Positions 19,464-29,310 of a DNA stretch of 41,727 bases are shown here, in pieces. Under the pieces are notes generated by a model that had not been told where the DNA came from, made no database searches, and saw only the letters and a program-made list of their open reading frames with translations. How positions within the stretch are numbered: position 1 is the stretch's first letter; every line of letters begins with the position of its first letter. The position numbers and the translations under genes were made by a program. This stretch comes from Branchiostoma floridae. Lineage: Eukaryota; Chordata; Leptocardii; Amphioxiformes; Branchiostomatidae. The stretch spans positions 3,312,463 to 3,354,189 of the forward strand of contig NC_049979.1 in NCBI RefSeq assembly GCF_000003815.2. The letters are read 5' to 3'.

Positions 19464-22139
19464 ATGCCGTGTGCGACGTCCTGTGCCGTATTCCTGCTGG
19501 CCGCCCTGATCTCATCCTCCCAGGCCCGCCGAGACGCCCCGGTGTGGTATGAAGACGTCGCGATACGCGAGGACGCGTCCGTCGGCAGCACAGTCAAGCA
19601 CCTGCGGGACGTCGTTAATGCCAGCGTTGTAGAAAGGAATGGACCATCCTGGTCAGTGAACATCACCAGGGGCAACGATTTGGGACGGTTTGAGGTCGTT
19701 CCTGAGAACATGACGCTAACCGTGGTCGCGCAGTTGGACTATGAGTTCCACCCGCGGCACAACCTGTCCCTGGAGCTGACAGATACTGCAGACAACAGCG
19801 TCTGGCTCGTGAACCTCGTCATCGTGGTCACGGACGTGCCGGGATACCCGTCGCACTACAACAGGCGGTGCGAAACACCAGTTATTCCTGATGATGGGAC
19901 GGATGAGATCTATGTACTGACAAGCACTGAAAGAAATTACAATGTTGTACTCGATGGGACCACCACACGACAGTATCCGGCCGACTTTTTCCTTTATTGG
20001 CGTGACGAGGCCATTGATGTTACGATGGAAGACTGCTCCCTTCGATTGTGTGTTGCTTTGAGCCAACCCTTGAATGATGGGGAAGTTTTCAGCCCGGCGT
20101 TTAAGGCGCATCAAGGTAGAATCGAGTTTCAATGTAGCGACAGACAGTTGATGAGAAGTAAGGGTAAGGTTGTAATTTTAGACACCTTTGAATACAACTA
20201 TCCGCTGCCCGGGTGGGCACAGGGCGGCCAGTGCGACATGGGCATGGCGGAAGGGCTCCAGTATGTGGTGCTTGTACAGGTTAATGAGATATGGTCAACA
20301 TCGTCCTATCGGATACAATGTAGCGCTGACGTAGAATATTACGAACCTCTGCATGTGGAGTTCATGTTCCAGTACGATGTTACAGGGTGTCCCGAGGGCA
20401 GGTACGGTCTGTACTGTGACAAAGACTGTATCTGTAAGAACGGTGCCCGTTGCCATGGCTTTAACGGTGCCTGTGAGTGCCGCCCGGGATGGAGAGGGAG
20501 GGTCTGTGATATTCCCTGGCCCGAGGTCGTCATCGTAGAGACACCTGGCGATTCAGTCGTGAAGTACATCGGTACCAACCTGACACTGACCTGCCTGGCT
20601 CCACACATCCACGTAGCAAATATGACGTGGGTTTATCCAGCAGAAAACGCTCATAAGGACACAAGAATCATTGAACAACGGACGGTACAAAACAGTTCCA
20701 TCAACTTTCAGACGATCCTGGAAACAGCCAATGGTGAATATACTTGTGTGGTAAGATCTATAGATGGTGAAGTGGTCAATGCAACTTTTATCCTCAACGC
20801 TACCAGATGCCCGCCTGGCCATTGGGGTGAAGTTTGTCAGCAGGTGTGCGATTGTCAGCACGGAGGGACGTGTGACAGGTGGGAGGGTTGTCTGTGTCCT
20901 CCGGGTCGTCGTGGAGACAGGTGTGAGCAAACCTGCGCACCTGGCAGTTTCGGTTTGAACTGCAGCATGAACTGTCACTGTCAAAACAACGCCTCGTGCG
21001 ATTCAGTCAATGGCACCTGCATTTGTGCTGAGGGACAATCGGGTGAATTTTGTGAGAATGCCCCAAAACCTGAAAGTGACCAAGTCGTCGTTAAAGTGTT
21101 GGCTTCCGTTATCCCTGCCATGTCCATAGTCGGTTGTATCGTTATTGTGACCCTGGCAAGACGGCGTCGGCTGCATGCAAATGACACAGCGGACGTAAAA
21201 ATGGAGACCCTGTTGTCACCATGGGAACTGGACAAACAGGACATTCATTTCGAGCACATGATCGGCGAGGGAGAGTTCGGACACGTCGTGCGGGGAAGAC
21301 TGCGCGTTCCCCAAGGCTACCAGGTTTTGGTGGCCGCCAAGAGTATCCGGCCCGACCGCGTGACAGCGTCGGCTGTCCGCGACTTTCGCCGCGAGATGGA
21401 CATCCTCGCCAGAATCCACGAGGACAAGGATGGACACCCGAACGTGGTCAAGTTTTACGGAGTTCTGACTAAATCGGAGCCACAGTACATTGTTGTAGAG
21501 TACGCGACTAATGAAGAACTGCGGCGGTACCTGTGGAGTCTGAGAGAGCAGTTTAAGGTGACAGGACATAGGAAACTGTTAGAACGACTCGGGTTTGCTT
21601 CTGGCGTGGCCAGTGGGTTATCGGAGCTGGCACGTCTGAAGATCGTGCACAGGGACATCGCAGCTCGTAACGTCGTCATCAGCGACAGGAAGGTGGCCAA
21701 GATCGCGGATTTCGGGCTGTCTCGCGACGTTTACGTGTCGTCGGCGTACAAACGCACCAACCAGGGCGGGGAGGAGGAGCTGTTGCCGCTGAAGTGGATG
21801 GCACTGGAGTCGTTACGGGACGGGGTGTACACGTGCGAGAGTGACGTGTGGTCGTACGGCGTGCTGCTGTGGGAGATTGCTAGTTTCGGGGAGGAGCCGC
21901 GCTATGCTGGCGGCCCGATGCACCCGGACGTGTGCACGCTGTTGGAGCTGTTGAGGAAAGGAGTCCGCCTGCAGCAGCCGGAGAACTGTCCGCTGTCGGT
22001 GTACCGCATCATCAGGTCCTGCTGGATAGTCGACCCATCAAAGCGACCGACTCCTGAAGAGCTGCTGCAAAAGATAGACCAGCTGAGGCCACGGAGGGAT
22101 GCTGCTCACCTCGTTGATCATGGCATTTCATGGCAATGA
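19464..22139 (+). CDS. receptor tyrosine kinase, Tie-like modular ectodomain, intronless (RTK4)
   Basis: 891 codons from the ATG at 19464 (signal peptide MPCATSCAVFLLAAL...). It is complete and uninterrupted. The module order is as in RTK1: cadherin-like, Cys-containing unknown region, EGF-like, Ig-like, EGF-like run, one membrane span followed by RRR, kinase. The catalytic motifs GEGEFG, VAAK, HRDIAARN and DFG are all intact. The juxtamembrane part is two residues shorter than in RTK1 and several residues near the third EGF-like module differ (for example SVNGTCICAEGQSGEF). Because the protein is intact and carries the AP-1/TATA block, it is probably functional. Family and ligand are not identifiable from sequence alone. 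Confidence 0.93.
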   Translation: MPCATSCAVFLLAALISSSQARRDAPVWYEDVAIREDASVGSTVKHLRDVVNASVVERNGPSWSVNITRGNDLGRFEVVPENMTLTVVAQLDYEFHPRHNLSLELTDTADNSVWLVNLVIVVTDVPGYPSHYNRRCETPVIPDDGTDEIYVLTSTERNYNVVLDGTTTRQYPADFFLYWRDEAIDVTMEDCSLRLCVALSQPLNDGEVFSPAFKAHQGRIEFQCSDRQLMRSKGKVVILDTFEYNYPLPGWAQGGQCDMGMAEGLQYVVLVQVNEIWSTSSYRIQCSADVEYYEPLHVEFMFQYDVTGCPEGRYGLYCDKDCICKNGARCHGFNGACECRPGWRGRVCDIPWPEVVIVETPGDSVVKYIGTNLTLTCLAPHIHVANMTWVYPAENAHKDTRIIEQRTVQNSSINFQTILETANGEYTCVVRSIDGEVVNATFILNATRCPPGHWGEVCQQVCDCQHGGTCDRWEGCLCPPGRRGDRCEQTCAPGSFGLNCSMNCHCQNNASCDSVNGTCICAEGQSGEFCENAPKPESDQVVVKVLASVIPAMSIVGCIVIVTLARRRRLHANDTADVKMETLLSPWELDKQDIHFEHMIGEGEFGHVVRGRLRVPQGYQVLVAAKSIRPDRVTASAVRDFRREMDILARIHEDKDGHPNVVKFYGVLTKSEPQYIVVEYATNEELRRYLWSLREQFKVTGHRKLLERLGFASGVASGLSELARLKIVHRDIAARNVVISDRKVAKIADFGLSRDVYVSSAYKRTNQGGEEELLPLKWMALESLRDGVYTCESDVWSYGVLLWEIASFGEEPRYAGGPMHPDVCTLLELLRKGVRLQQPENCPLSVYRIIRSCWIVDPSKRPTPEELLQKIDQLRPRRDAAHLVDHGISWQ

Positions 22140-23279
22140 AGCTTCTTCTCTTTTACAGGCTTCTAAATTTAGATGGAGATTCTTCTATAGTCAGTTACTA
22201 GTATCAGGTCTTGTCAAATTACCATTAAACAAGCTATTCAGTACAAAAACAATCCAGGCTGACGGTACCAGCAGAATACATCATGTATTTACCTTTTGTC
22301 GTGAACTATTGTAGATCAAATCATTAGTCTGTTTAAACAAGGAGCGAACTTCCATGTCTGAACAGAGAATTTGCAAAAGTTGCTTTTGTTTCTTGTGCCA
22401 CCATACATTCGAGCTTACAGTACAGACTTTTGATTCAGTTACCTTAGTTAGTTAGATCCATACAACTGTGTACATAGAGGTGTGGAACCTTTCATGAAAA
22501 GTATGTTTTGATAATTTTGTTTTGCTTTAGTGTAGATTGGAATGGGGATATTGCGACCGTGCCTGCAAAATCTGTGTATTTTTACTGTTGAATAGTAAGG
22601 CAATGTTCCATTATGTGTGATTTCTATAGAATAGATCATAATGTACGAAGATGTTCTTACAGCAAATAATTCATTATCGATCATCACTGTCTGAAGCTTA
22701 TTCCTGATGTGCAGGATAGACTATCCGATTGTACAGTTTTTAAACCATCCAGGCATACACCAAATTATGTCAATAAATTGCATCGAAATCAAAGCTGTTG
22801 ACAGGATTGAATTTGTTTGATCTGCTTTAGTCTTATTATCCGTGTAAAGCTTTGTCGTGTGCACTGTATTCGTGGGGGAAACTTTAAATTTGGAAGATCC
22901 ACTTGACGTCAAGGTGAAATAATTTTAAACTTAAAGAAAAGGAACTAGAAACAAAATCGATTACATATGCCCTTAACCGATATGTGAAACTATTGTTTAC
23001 TCAGCAAAACTTTGAAATATCACAATTTTTTCCTCAGGCATTTCCGTGTATCCTACGAGAATAATTATTGCTATAAAGATTTATATGCAGACTTAAGCTG
23101 CGTATCAATATTGTATTAACGTTATCAACAAGCCTTCAAACAGTTCTCTGATCCTTCTCATGTTGAAATGACCCGAAACCTGAATCTTTATAATACCAAT
23201 TACCACCATATATGAACTTTCATTCGATATTGAAAGTCATTGCGGTTTTCTCCAATAGCTGTTGCCGTGGCAACGGTTG
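22140..23279. other. right edge of the array and intergenic sequence
   Basis: No coding exon seen. Recognisable but diverged array sequence continues (for example AATGTTCCATTATGTGTGATT at about 22600 and the TTTTTAAACCATCCAGGCATACAC region near 22740), then fades. RTK4 is thus the terminal unit and its 3' flank escaped the recent homogenisation. Confidence 0.6.
22224..22229 (+). terminator. candidate polyadenylation signal ATTAAA, RTK4
   Basis: ATTAAA 85 bp after the stop, in a diverged version of the block found in the other units. Confidence 0.4.
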
Positions 23280-24847
23280 TCATGGATACCGCTGTGTGTA
23301 CCCGCCCTCCCCGGTGTATGACGTCATGTACATGGGCGTGACGAGGCTGGTGTCGTACTGCGGGGAGTACACGCTCTGCATCGTGTCGGTGGTGACGTAG
23401 AACGGCGTCACCAGCGTCATGTTCCGGAAACCCGCCAACAGGTACCGCCAGCTCAGGCGCGCCGCCTTGCGGATTCTCTGTGCAAGACACAAGAAAGAGC
23501 CGTTACGGGGACAGGGCGAGTAATCTCAAAGCAGATGTTGGGGGTGGAAGATCGTAACGTTTTTCGATTGCTGGAATTTTCTGATATAGGCTAATCTCCA
23601 AGCAGATTCCACGGTAGCATAGGATACTATCAAAAGCTGGCAGACGAGTCTAGCCGGCCTGGTTATGTGTAAGCTACCGGAGGTGCCCGCCTGACTCCCT
23701 TTGGCCGGCTATACTCCTTTGCCAGCTTTGATACTATCTAATGGCACCGTGCGATCTGCTTGGATATCAGATACAGGCACCCACACCAACAATGTTACCC
23801 TGTTTATAGTGGTTGTCAGAGACCGTAACGATCTCCCATCCAAACATCTGCTCGGAGATTAGGTTCTAGGGTGGTTGCAAAACACATGAAGAAGAAAAAC
23901 AAGCAAACAGATGAAAAGAAAGGGAGGAAGATTTGCAGCAAAATCTTCTAAAACTAAACGTAGTCGTCGCATTGACTGAACAAATCTAGTGTAATAGCTT
24001 GAATAATCGATTCACTGAGTGACAGATCAGCATATCGCTACTGAAATACATACTTTTGAATTGAAATGAAATAACCATGTAACATAGACTATGAAAATTA
24101 ATAGATGAAAATAGAGTTGTACAAAGGGCCTACCTTTTTGATTTTCTTCTTTCTGGATTTCTTCTTTTTGATCTTCTGTTCTTCCACCAAACAGACGTCT
24201 AAGGCTTCCTGGGAGGCGTCCAGCTGTATGTACTTGGTAGACGTGGGCGAGAAGGTCACTTTCTTCTTACGTTTCTTCTTCGACTTTTCTTCTCTTTTCT
24301 TGTCTTTCCCTGTACGTGTCAAGACTTCCGCATCGCTGTAGGCACAGTTCTTTAGGTTGTTGCCAGACTGAGTGTTTTCCCCTTCACCACTGTCTAGATG
24401 TAGTTGGGTAGAAACTGATACCTTCTCGTTAGTCTCATCGCTATTCCAAGGAGAGTCCTCACCGTCTTCCTTCGTGACAAGTCGCAGGTCCAAGTCTTGC
24501 TCCTCCCCGGGCCGTGCCCCCTCTCCCCTGCGGGAGTCGGTGCCCGTGTGGCCCGAGGGAGAAGGCTCCGTCTCCCGGTCGCCCTGCCCACCGTACAACA
24601 TGTCCCCAACATCTAACTTCACACTGCGGCGTTTGGGCTTCTGACTTTTTGTCGTCTGTCTGGCTTTTACGTTTAAGGTCAAGTTCGGTTCTTCATTGTG
24701 TCCCTCGTCGTCGCCTATGATTGTTATCGGTTCCTCCGACTCTTTAAGAAGGCGTACCTGGTCCTTGTGCCGGGAAGACTTCTTCCGTCTTCTTGAGAAG
24801 AGATTCTTTACTCTGACTTTGACTTTCTTTCCTTGTCTGGTCGCCAT
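23280..24847 (-). CDS. C1orf115-like basic protein, two exons
   Basis: Exon 1 is 24847-24134 (238 codons, ATG in context AACATGGCG). The donor is AAG|GTAGGC. Exon 2 is 23477-23280, with acceptor TTGCACAG|AGA, phase 0, 65 codons and a TGA stop. The predicted protein is 303 aa: a basic N terminus (VKVRVKNLFSRRRKK), a long polar probably disordered middle, then KKKVTFSPTSTKYIQLD, a Lys-rich stretch, and after the splice RIRKAARLSWRYLLAGF followed by a PFYVTT segment. The order of a VTF/VHF-type motif, a basic run, an RY hydrophobic segment and PF.V.T resembles vertebrate C1orf115 (RDD1). That match is from memory of the family and is not a search result. The human protein is much shorter. The terminal hydrophobic segment could be membrane-associated. 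Confidence 0.6.
23521..23861. mobile_element. outer foldback element with another nested inside
   Basis: TAATCTCAAAGCAGATGT...GATCGTAACG at 23521-23560 is repeated inverted at about 23825-23861 (CGTAACGATC...ACATCTGCTCGGAGATTA). It lies inside the intron of the C1orf115-like gene. Between its arms lies the element 23591-23770. Confidence 0.65.
23591..23770. mobile_element. MITE-like element, TIR CTAATCTCCAAGCAGAT, copy 1
   Basis: The left arm with TCCAAGCAGAT..CACGGT, TAGTATC-type sequence and GCCGGC is mirrored at the right end (GGCACCGTG.GATCTGCTTGGA). About 180 bp with no coding frame. A sister copy is at 28887-29064. Confidence 0.75.
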
Positions 24848-25690
24848 GTTTCTATCTACCTGACCTTGGCGCTGATTCAACGGTGTCAGTAGCACCCGCC
24901 GCCTCTTACGATGTCAACGCCCGAACGGTCAAATCAGAGACCTGTGAAAGGAGGTAAACCGATATTTCATATACATACATTCCCACCAGTCTCCTCTTCG
25001 GCGTTGATAAGTACTCAACACAAACAGGGGACACTCAAAATGATACATATTGTCCCAACTGTTAACGTTTCTCAACATCGTAAGTCCACAAAGGAATAAA
25101 GTCAAAGAATGAAAAAAGCCAACATTGTTGAAACTTAAGCCTCCAGGCACTGTCCTTCCACTGACCCTGTGAACATAAGCGTAAACTCACCACAGAATCC
25201 TTTGAATACTCTGATCTCTGACTGTGACATCTTCAACACACACAGCTCGATAACAAACGTTTATCGTAACGGCAGCTGTGCCCCCCTGGTACCCACAATC
25301 TTCGGTAGTTTGCGCAAATGACAACACGTAAGTCTGAAAGAGAGCTTAAGTAAAGTCACACACGTAACGTACCTGTCGGACATGTTGAAAAGAAGAGTCA
25401 GGTGTTCCGCCAGGACAGGTAAGAAGACGGACAGGTGAGCCCCGCCTCCTCCTTAGCCTGTGGCCCGTAAGTCACGCACTATTAGGCTCTAGTCTCTACA
25501 ACACATGTATATGTAGCCCACATTGAAAATCTTGTCTACCCTTATTCCCCCACAGCTCGCCCGGAGGAACGGCGTCCAGCGCGCATCTTGCAGATACCAC
25601 AAATGTGTGATTTCAAGGGTTTAAGCGTGGATATCTAAACAGACATCCTGTTTGCTGTACTGTCCCACGCAACTCAAAACTACAAACAAC
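24848..25690. other. intergenic, upstream of the C1orf115-like gene
   Basis: No coding exon recognised. It contains the presumed promoter and 5'UTR of the gene at 24847 (- strand); no clear TATA or initiator motif is evident. Confidence 0.4.
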
Positions 25691-25699
25691 AAGAATAAA

Positions 25700-26140
25700 C
25701 TACAAAATATTTCTTTCTTTCTCAGCTACAAATGTGACAAGTTTGAAAGTCCTATAAAGGAATTTACAAACTTTCCTCATTAATTATGCAAATTAGCTGT
25801 CGATTTGCATAATAAGAATTCCATCATGCAAGTCTTCCCTTTGGCTATCTACATACCAAAAATCATGATGATCCGTCAACACGTTTATATTTTCTCATTC
25901 AAATTATGCAAATGAGGCCGTCATTTGCACAATTAATATGCATTGATATTTCTCTCTTTCTCATCTATATATGTGACAAGTTTGAAAGTCCTATCATGAA
26001 ATGCAGTGGATTTATAAACTTTCCTCATTAATTCTGCAAATTAGTTGCTGATTTGCATAATAAGTATTCCATTATATACACTGTTACTTGGGCTATCTAC
26101 ATACGAAAAATCATGACGATCCATGAACACGTTCTCGAGT
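25700..26140. repeat. two diverged tandem copies of an AT-rich repeat
   Basis: Landmarks GTGACAAGTTTGAAAGTCCTAT, AAACTTTCCTCATTAATT, TGCAAATTAG, GATTTGCATAATAAG, GGCTATCTACATAC and AAAATCATGA occur in the same order at about 25733-25880 and 25973-26120, a period of about 240 bp. Class unknown. Confidence 0.7.
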
Positions 26141-26510
26141 TATTCTTGTCCAAAGTTTGAAAGGAAATCGGCGAGTGCAGTTCCAAACAAGCCGCTAGGG
26201 GGTCCAAACTCACAGCACTCTCCGTCCCAAGGGCTAGAATCTACCACTGAAAAATCATAACCACAGTATGTCCAGAACATGAGATATCAAAAATTGAGCT
26301 TCTGCTGCAGTACCTTAGTGAGCCGCTAGGGGGCCCATTATCGAACTTGACCTTCGTTTTCCCGACCCCTACCCACCTACCAAATATCATCGGGACCCAT
26401 CCAAGACTTCTCGAGTTATGCTGTTAACACACACACACACACACACACACAGACTCACAAGCCTAAAACATAACCTTAGCCAAAGGTAATGAAGTAGCTT
26501 CTGAGGCGCT
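26140..26510. repeat. degenerate interspersed repeat ending in a (CA)n tract
   Basis: GAGCCGCTAGGGGG-type and GCCGCTAGGGGGTCC segments at about 26190 and 26320, then TCTCGAGTTATGCTGTTAA directly followed by (CA)n at about 26429-26451. CTCGAGTTAT also occurs at about 26133. The microsatellite tail suggests a transposon 3' end; class not determined. Confidence 0.45.
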
Positions 26511-26527
26511 AGTGTATGCAACGTTAT

Positions 26528-26667
26528 GCTAGTCTCTAGCAAACTCCGGATCGGATCCGTGGATCGCCTGCTGTTCCCTGGCCGGCTATATTCCTCTGGC
26601 CGGCTTACTCCTCTATTTGTTCCATTTCTACGATTTTCCAGCGATCCGGAGTCTGGTAGAGACTAGC
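26528..26667. mobile_element. short foldback element, TIR GCTAGTCTCTA
   Basis: GCTAGTCTCTAGCAAACTCC at the left end and its inverted partner (GGAGTCTGGTAGAGACTAGC) at the right end. Both flanks carry GTTAT, a possible target-site duplication. The interior has two GGCCGGCT motifs. Non-coding. Confidence 0.7.
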
Positions 26668-27918
26668 GTTATACATCGTATTTATCAATTTTGAACTTGT
26701 TTTGTGACCTTCGAAAATGTGCAGCAGAGGTCAATTCATGAAATAAAAACAAATCATCACTTGATCCACAGCATAAAAACATTTGCGTCGGTTGTGTTTA
26801 ATTCCTTCTCTGTCTTGACCAGCTGCAGGACACATTGTTGCATTGTCAAGTTTGAGGTAATGACTGAGACTTTGCTATGGTTTGTATGCATCTATCCATA
26901 CGTAGTCCAGCCGCTGCGCCTCCTCCATCCGCGTGATACTCCTATGGGAGGTTTGCGGATTACGAACTAGAACTAGAACTAGAGCAGTACATATCCTTAT
27001 ATCAACAGAATTTAAGATGTCCAGATATTTAAGACATCAGTAGAGAAAGTGTGCTGTCATCACAACATCTTCATGACTTGACTGTCATCACAACATCATT
27101 CTACCTTGACTGTTATACAATGCAATGTCCCACTTTCAATGTACCAAAAATACGACCTTTGTGCATTTTTTAATACATTGTGCTGTTCCTATGTTTCCAG
27201 TAAGTACTGTAATCATGTGGTAAAGAGTACGTTGACACCTTGTACAGCATTATGAGTAGGTTTCTACCTTGTAGTTTCTGAGGATTCTAGCACCAGTTAT
27301 TAATGATCTCAGTGTATCTATCATTCTGAACAACATTTCTCACTTCCTATACTACTTTTAGAAATGACATTACACATAGTTTAACCAAGTTGTTCATCAG
27401 TCAAATATTCTGAGAAGGGCTATTTCTTTCAGGTCCATTTTTTCTGGACCAGTCCGACAAGAGAAACGGTTTTGTACATACAAGATGAGACATAAAGACT
27501 AGAGCACCTGACAGCACGGTACACACATACGTAACAAACACTGTTTCTTCTCTCCTTCATCGATCTATTGCTAAGCTATCCTCCGCTCAAGAGCCTCTCG
27601 AGATGTTAATTCCTGAAATCAAATACTGTCCTTGGAAACAAATGTCTTCAACTATTTCTTATAGCATTTAGACATCACTTGTACCATTTGGAAGCCCTAG
27701 TAACACACAACAATGAAAGACGACATGTCTTTGCAACAGCAAAGAAAATGAACTTACATGCAAGTGATAATAATTATATACTAGTATAGGTTATTACAAA
27801 AATAAAGCCTCTAAGATACAATCTATGAATGAAAAAATATAACATATCTGAATCATATCCTCCTATACCCTAACAACTGTATGTAAACATTGCACATAAT
27901 GTTACAGGTGGTATTTCA
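26668..27918. other. intergenic, no gene recognised
   Basis: AT-rich. It contains (GAACTA)n at about 26964-26982 beside a GC-richer segment (26900-26960) that could be the end of a SINE or LINE, and a short duplication of TGACTGTCATCACAACATC near 27060-27100. Nothing else is supportable. Confidence 0.4.
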
Positions 27919-28245
27919 AGCAGGGTTCTAGCTAGTGCATTTTTAGTATAATGGGCCACCATGCTATAATTTGCAGAAAAAAAGAGGACAACTACACTAT
28001 TTTTCAACCATTGTATGGGAACTTTGTCAGTATTTTTGGTAGTGGAACAATGACCCTCTAAACTGACCAAAAATACAAGACTTACCCTCATTGGTACCCT
28101 TAAAAAGCCAGCATTTTACCCTACATTTTCAAAATCTCCTTGACATGGAAGGGAAAGACTCACATTGCACACCATCTCTGATTGGTCGCTTTGCTACCTC
28201 GTCATTGCCGTTACACTAAAATAAAATCCTGGCTAGAACCCTGCT
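27919..28245. mobile_element. foldback element, TIR AGCAGGGTTCTAGC
   Basis: AGCAGGGTTCTAGCTAG at 27919 is matched inverted by CTGGCTAGAACCCTGCT ending at 28245. About 330 bp with no transposase frame, so probably a non-autonomous DNA transposon. Confidence 0.7.
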
Positions 28246-28886
28246 GAAGAGTCTCCTGAGAATGCCCAACGAAGTACTACTCAGTTAATATGAATTTTCA
28301 TCTAACAGTGACTTCTTTATAAAGATATACCGGTATACCCTCAAGTTTTCTATGGCTATCAGTCCATCTTGTTCACGACGAGAGAGTGTGATACTAGGTT
28401 TACACTTGTCGATGTATGTTAGACATCCAGGTAATAAGATAAGCAAAAATCAGTTATTCAAGCAGCTGAACATGATTTTGGAAATGGTCAGACGTTTCAG
28501 ACAGCCATCCGGCATCTTTCATCAGTTACACTGAACTGAAGTGATCTGGGAGAAACTGGTCTTTTATACCTGAACTATGAATGCAGAAAAATCTGAAGAC
28601 AATTTTGGAAACAAGGTAAGACAAAATCAAGCTGAAGACAGTTTTGAATTCCAATGGGAAACAAAGGTAAGGCAAAGCTAGCTAAGACAAGGTTGATGCA
28701 AATGCGTCAATTAGCTCCTGTTGTTTTTGTTACGGAGTAGGGGTGAGTCAATTAGCTCCTGTGGTTTTTGCAGAGCACGGGTAAGTAAAAAGAAGTCAAT
28801 TGAAAATTCTGTTAGATGAAAATTCTACTAACTGTGATCACACACTGTAAATGACTAATGAATCTCTTCAACGAGGTGCTACTCCA
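28246..28886. other. intergenic with small local duplications
   Basis: No gene recognised. GTCAATTAGCTCCTGT is repeated at about 28708 and 28747. GAAGACA.TTTTG and GGAAACAA(A)GGTAAG are repeated around 28596-28675. A TTAGACATCCAGGTAATAAG segment at 28419-28440 recurs elsewhere in the window. Confidence 0.45.
28419..28440 (+). repeat. dispersed short repeat TTAGACATCCAGGTAATAAG, three sites
   Basis: The same sequence is at 32017-32038 (+) and at 36115-36132 (-, ATTACCTGGATGTCTAA). Three sites within 8 kb suggest ends of one interspersed repeat family; bodies are not defined. Confidence 0.55.
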
Positions 28887-29064
28887 CTAATCTCCAAGCA
28901 GATCCTACAATGGTATAAGATAGCACCAAAGTGGCCAAGTAGTGTAGTCAGCCAAAAGGTGTCCATTTGCCCGGTAACGAAACACAGTCCTGAGCCGGCT
29001 TCACTCCTCTGCCAGCTTTTGATACTAGTATCTTATGCTACCGTAGGATCTACTTGGAGATTAC
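28887..29064. mobile_element. MITE-like element, TIR CTAATCTCCAAGCAGAT, copy 2
   Basis: CTAATCTCCAAGCAGATCCTA at the left end, inverted TAGGATCTACTTGGAGATTA at the right end, and internal GCCGGCTTCACTCCTCTGCC as in copy 1 at 23591. It abuts the PGBD5 3' tandem repeats. Confidence 0.75.
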
Positions 29065-29065
29065 T

Positions 29066-29310
29066 ACTAATCCCCTGGGTGGGGGGCTCCTGGTAGTACG
29101 GCCCGGCCATGGCGCGCACTACTCCTCCCCCTGGGTGGGGGGCTCCTGGTAGTACGGCCCAGCCATGGCGCGCACTACCCCTCCCCTTGGGTGGGGGGCT
29201 CCTGGTAGTACGGCCTGGCCATGGCCCGCACTACTCCTCCCCCTTGGTGGGGGGCTCCTGGTAGTACGGCCTGGCCATGGCACGCACTACTCCTCCCCCT
29301 GGGTGGGGGG
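29066..29310 (-). repeat. tandem copies of the PGBD5 stop-codon region, in its 3' flank
   Basis: CTCCTGGTAGTACGGCC begins at 29087, 29143, 29199 and 29255 (period 56 bp) and at 29335 in the true last exon. The last interval is 80 bp because about 24 bp around the stop codon are repeated. Each unit covers the last codons (…MAGPYYQEPP.QGEE and TAG), so the coding end has been copied four more times downstream of the stop. Confidence 0.85.

Larger units (their letters stand above)
1305..23000 (+). repeat. tandem segmental array of four receptor-kinase units
   Basis: Four head-to-tail units each hold one receptor ORF plus its 5' and 3' flanks. Start-to-start distances are 5690, 5102 and 5633 bp; the second is shortened by a 100-N placeholder where about 500 bp seem to be missing. 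Spacers match each other nearly base for base over long runs. The left edge lies near 1305, where sequence equivalent to 7384 onward begins. The right edge fades after RTK4: the 3' flank is recognisable but more diverged to about 22900. Confidence 0.9.
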
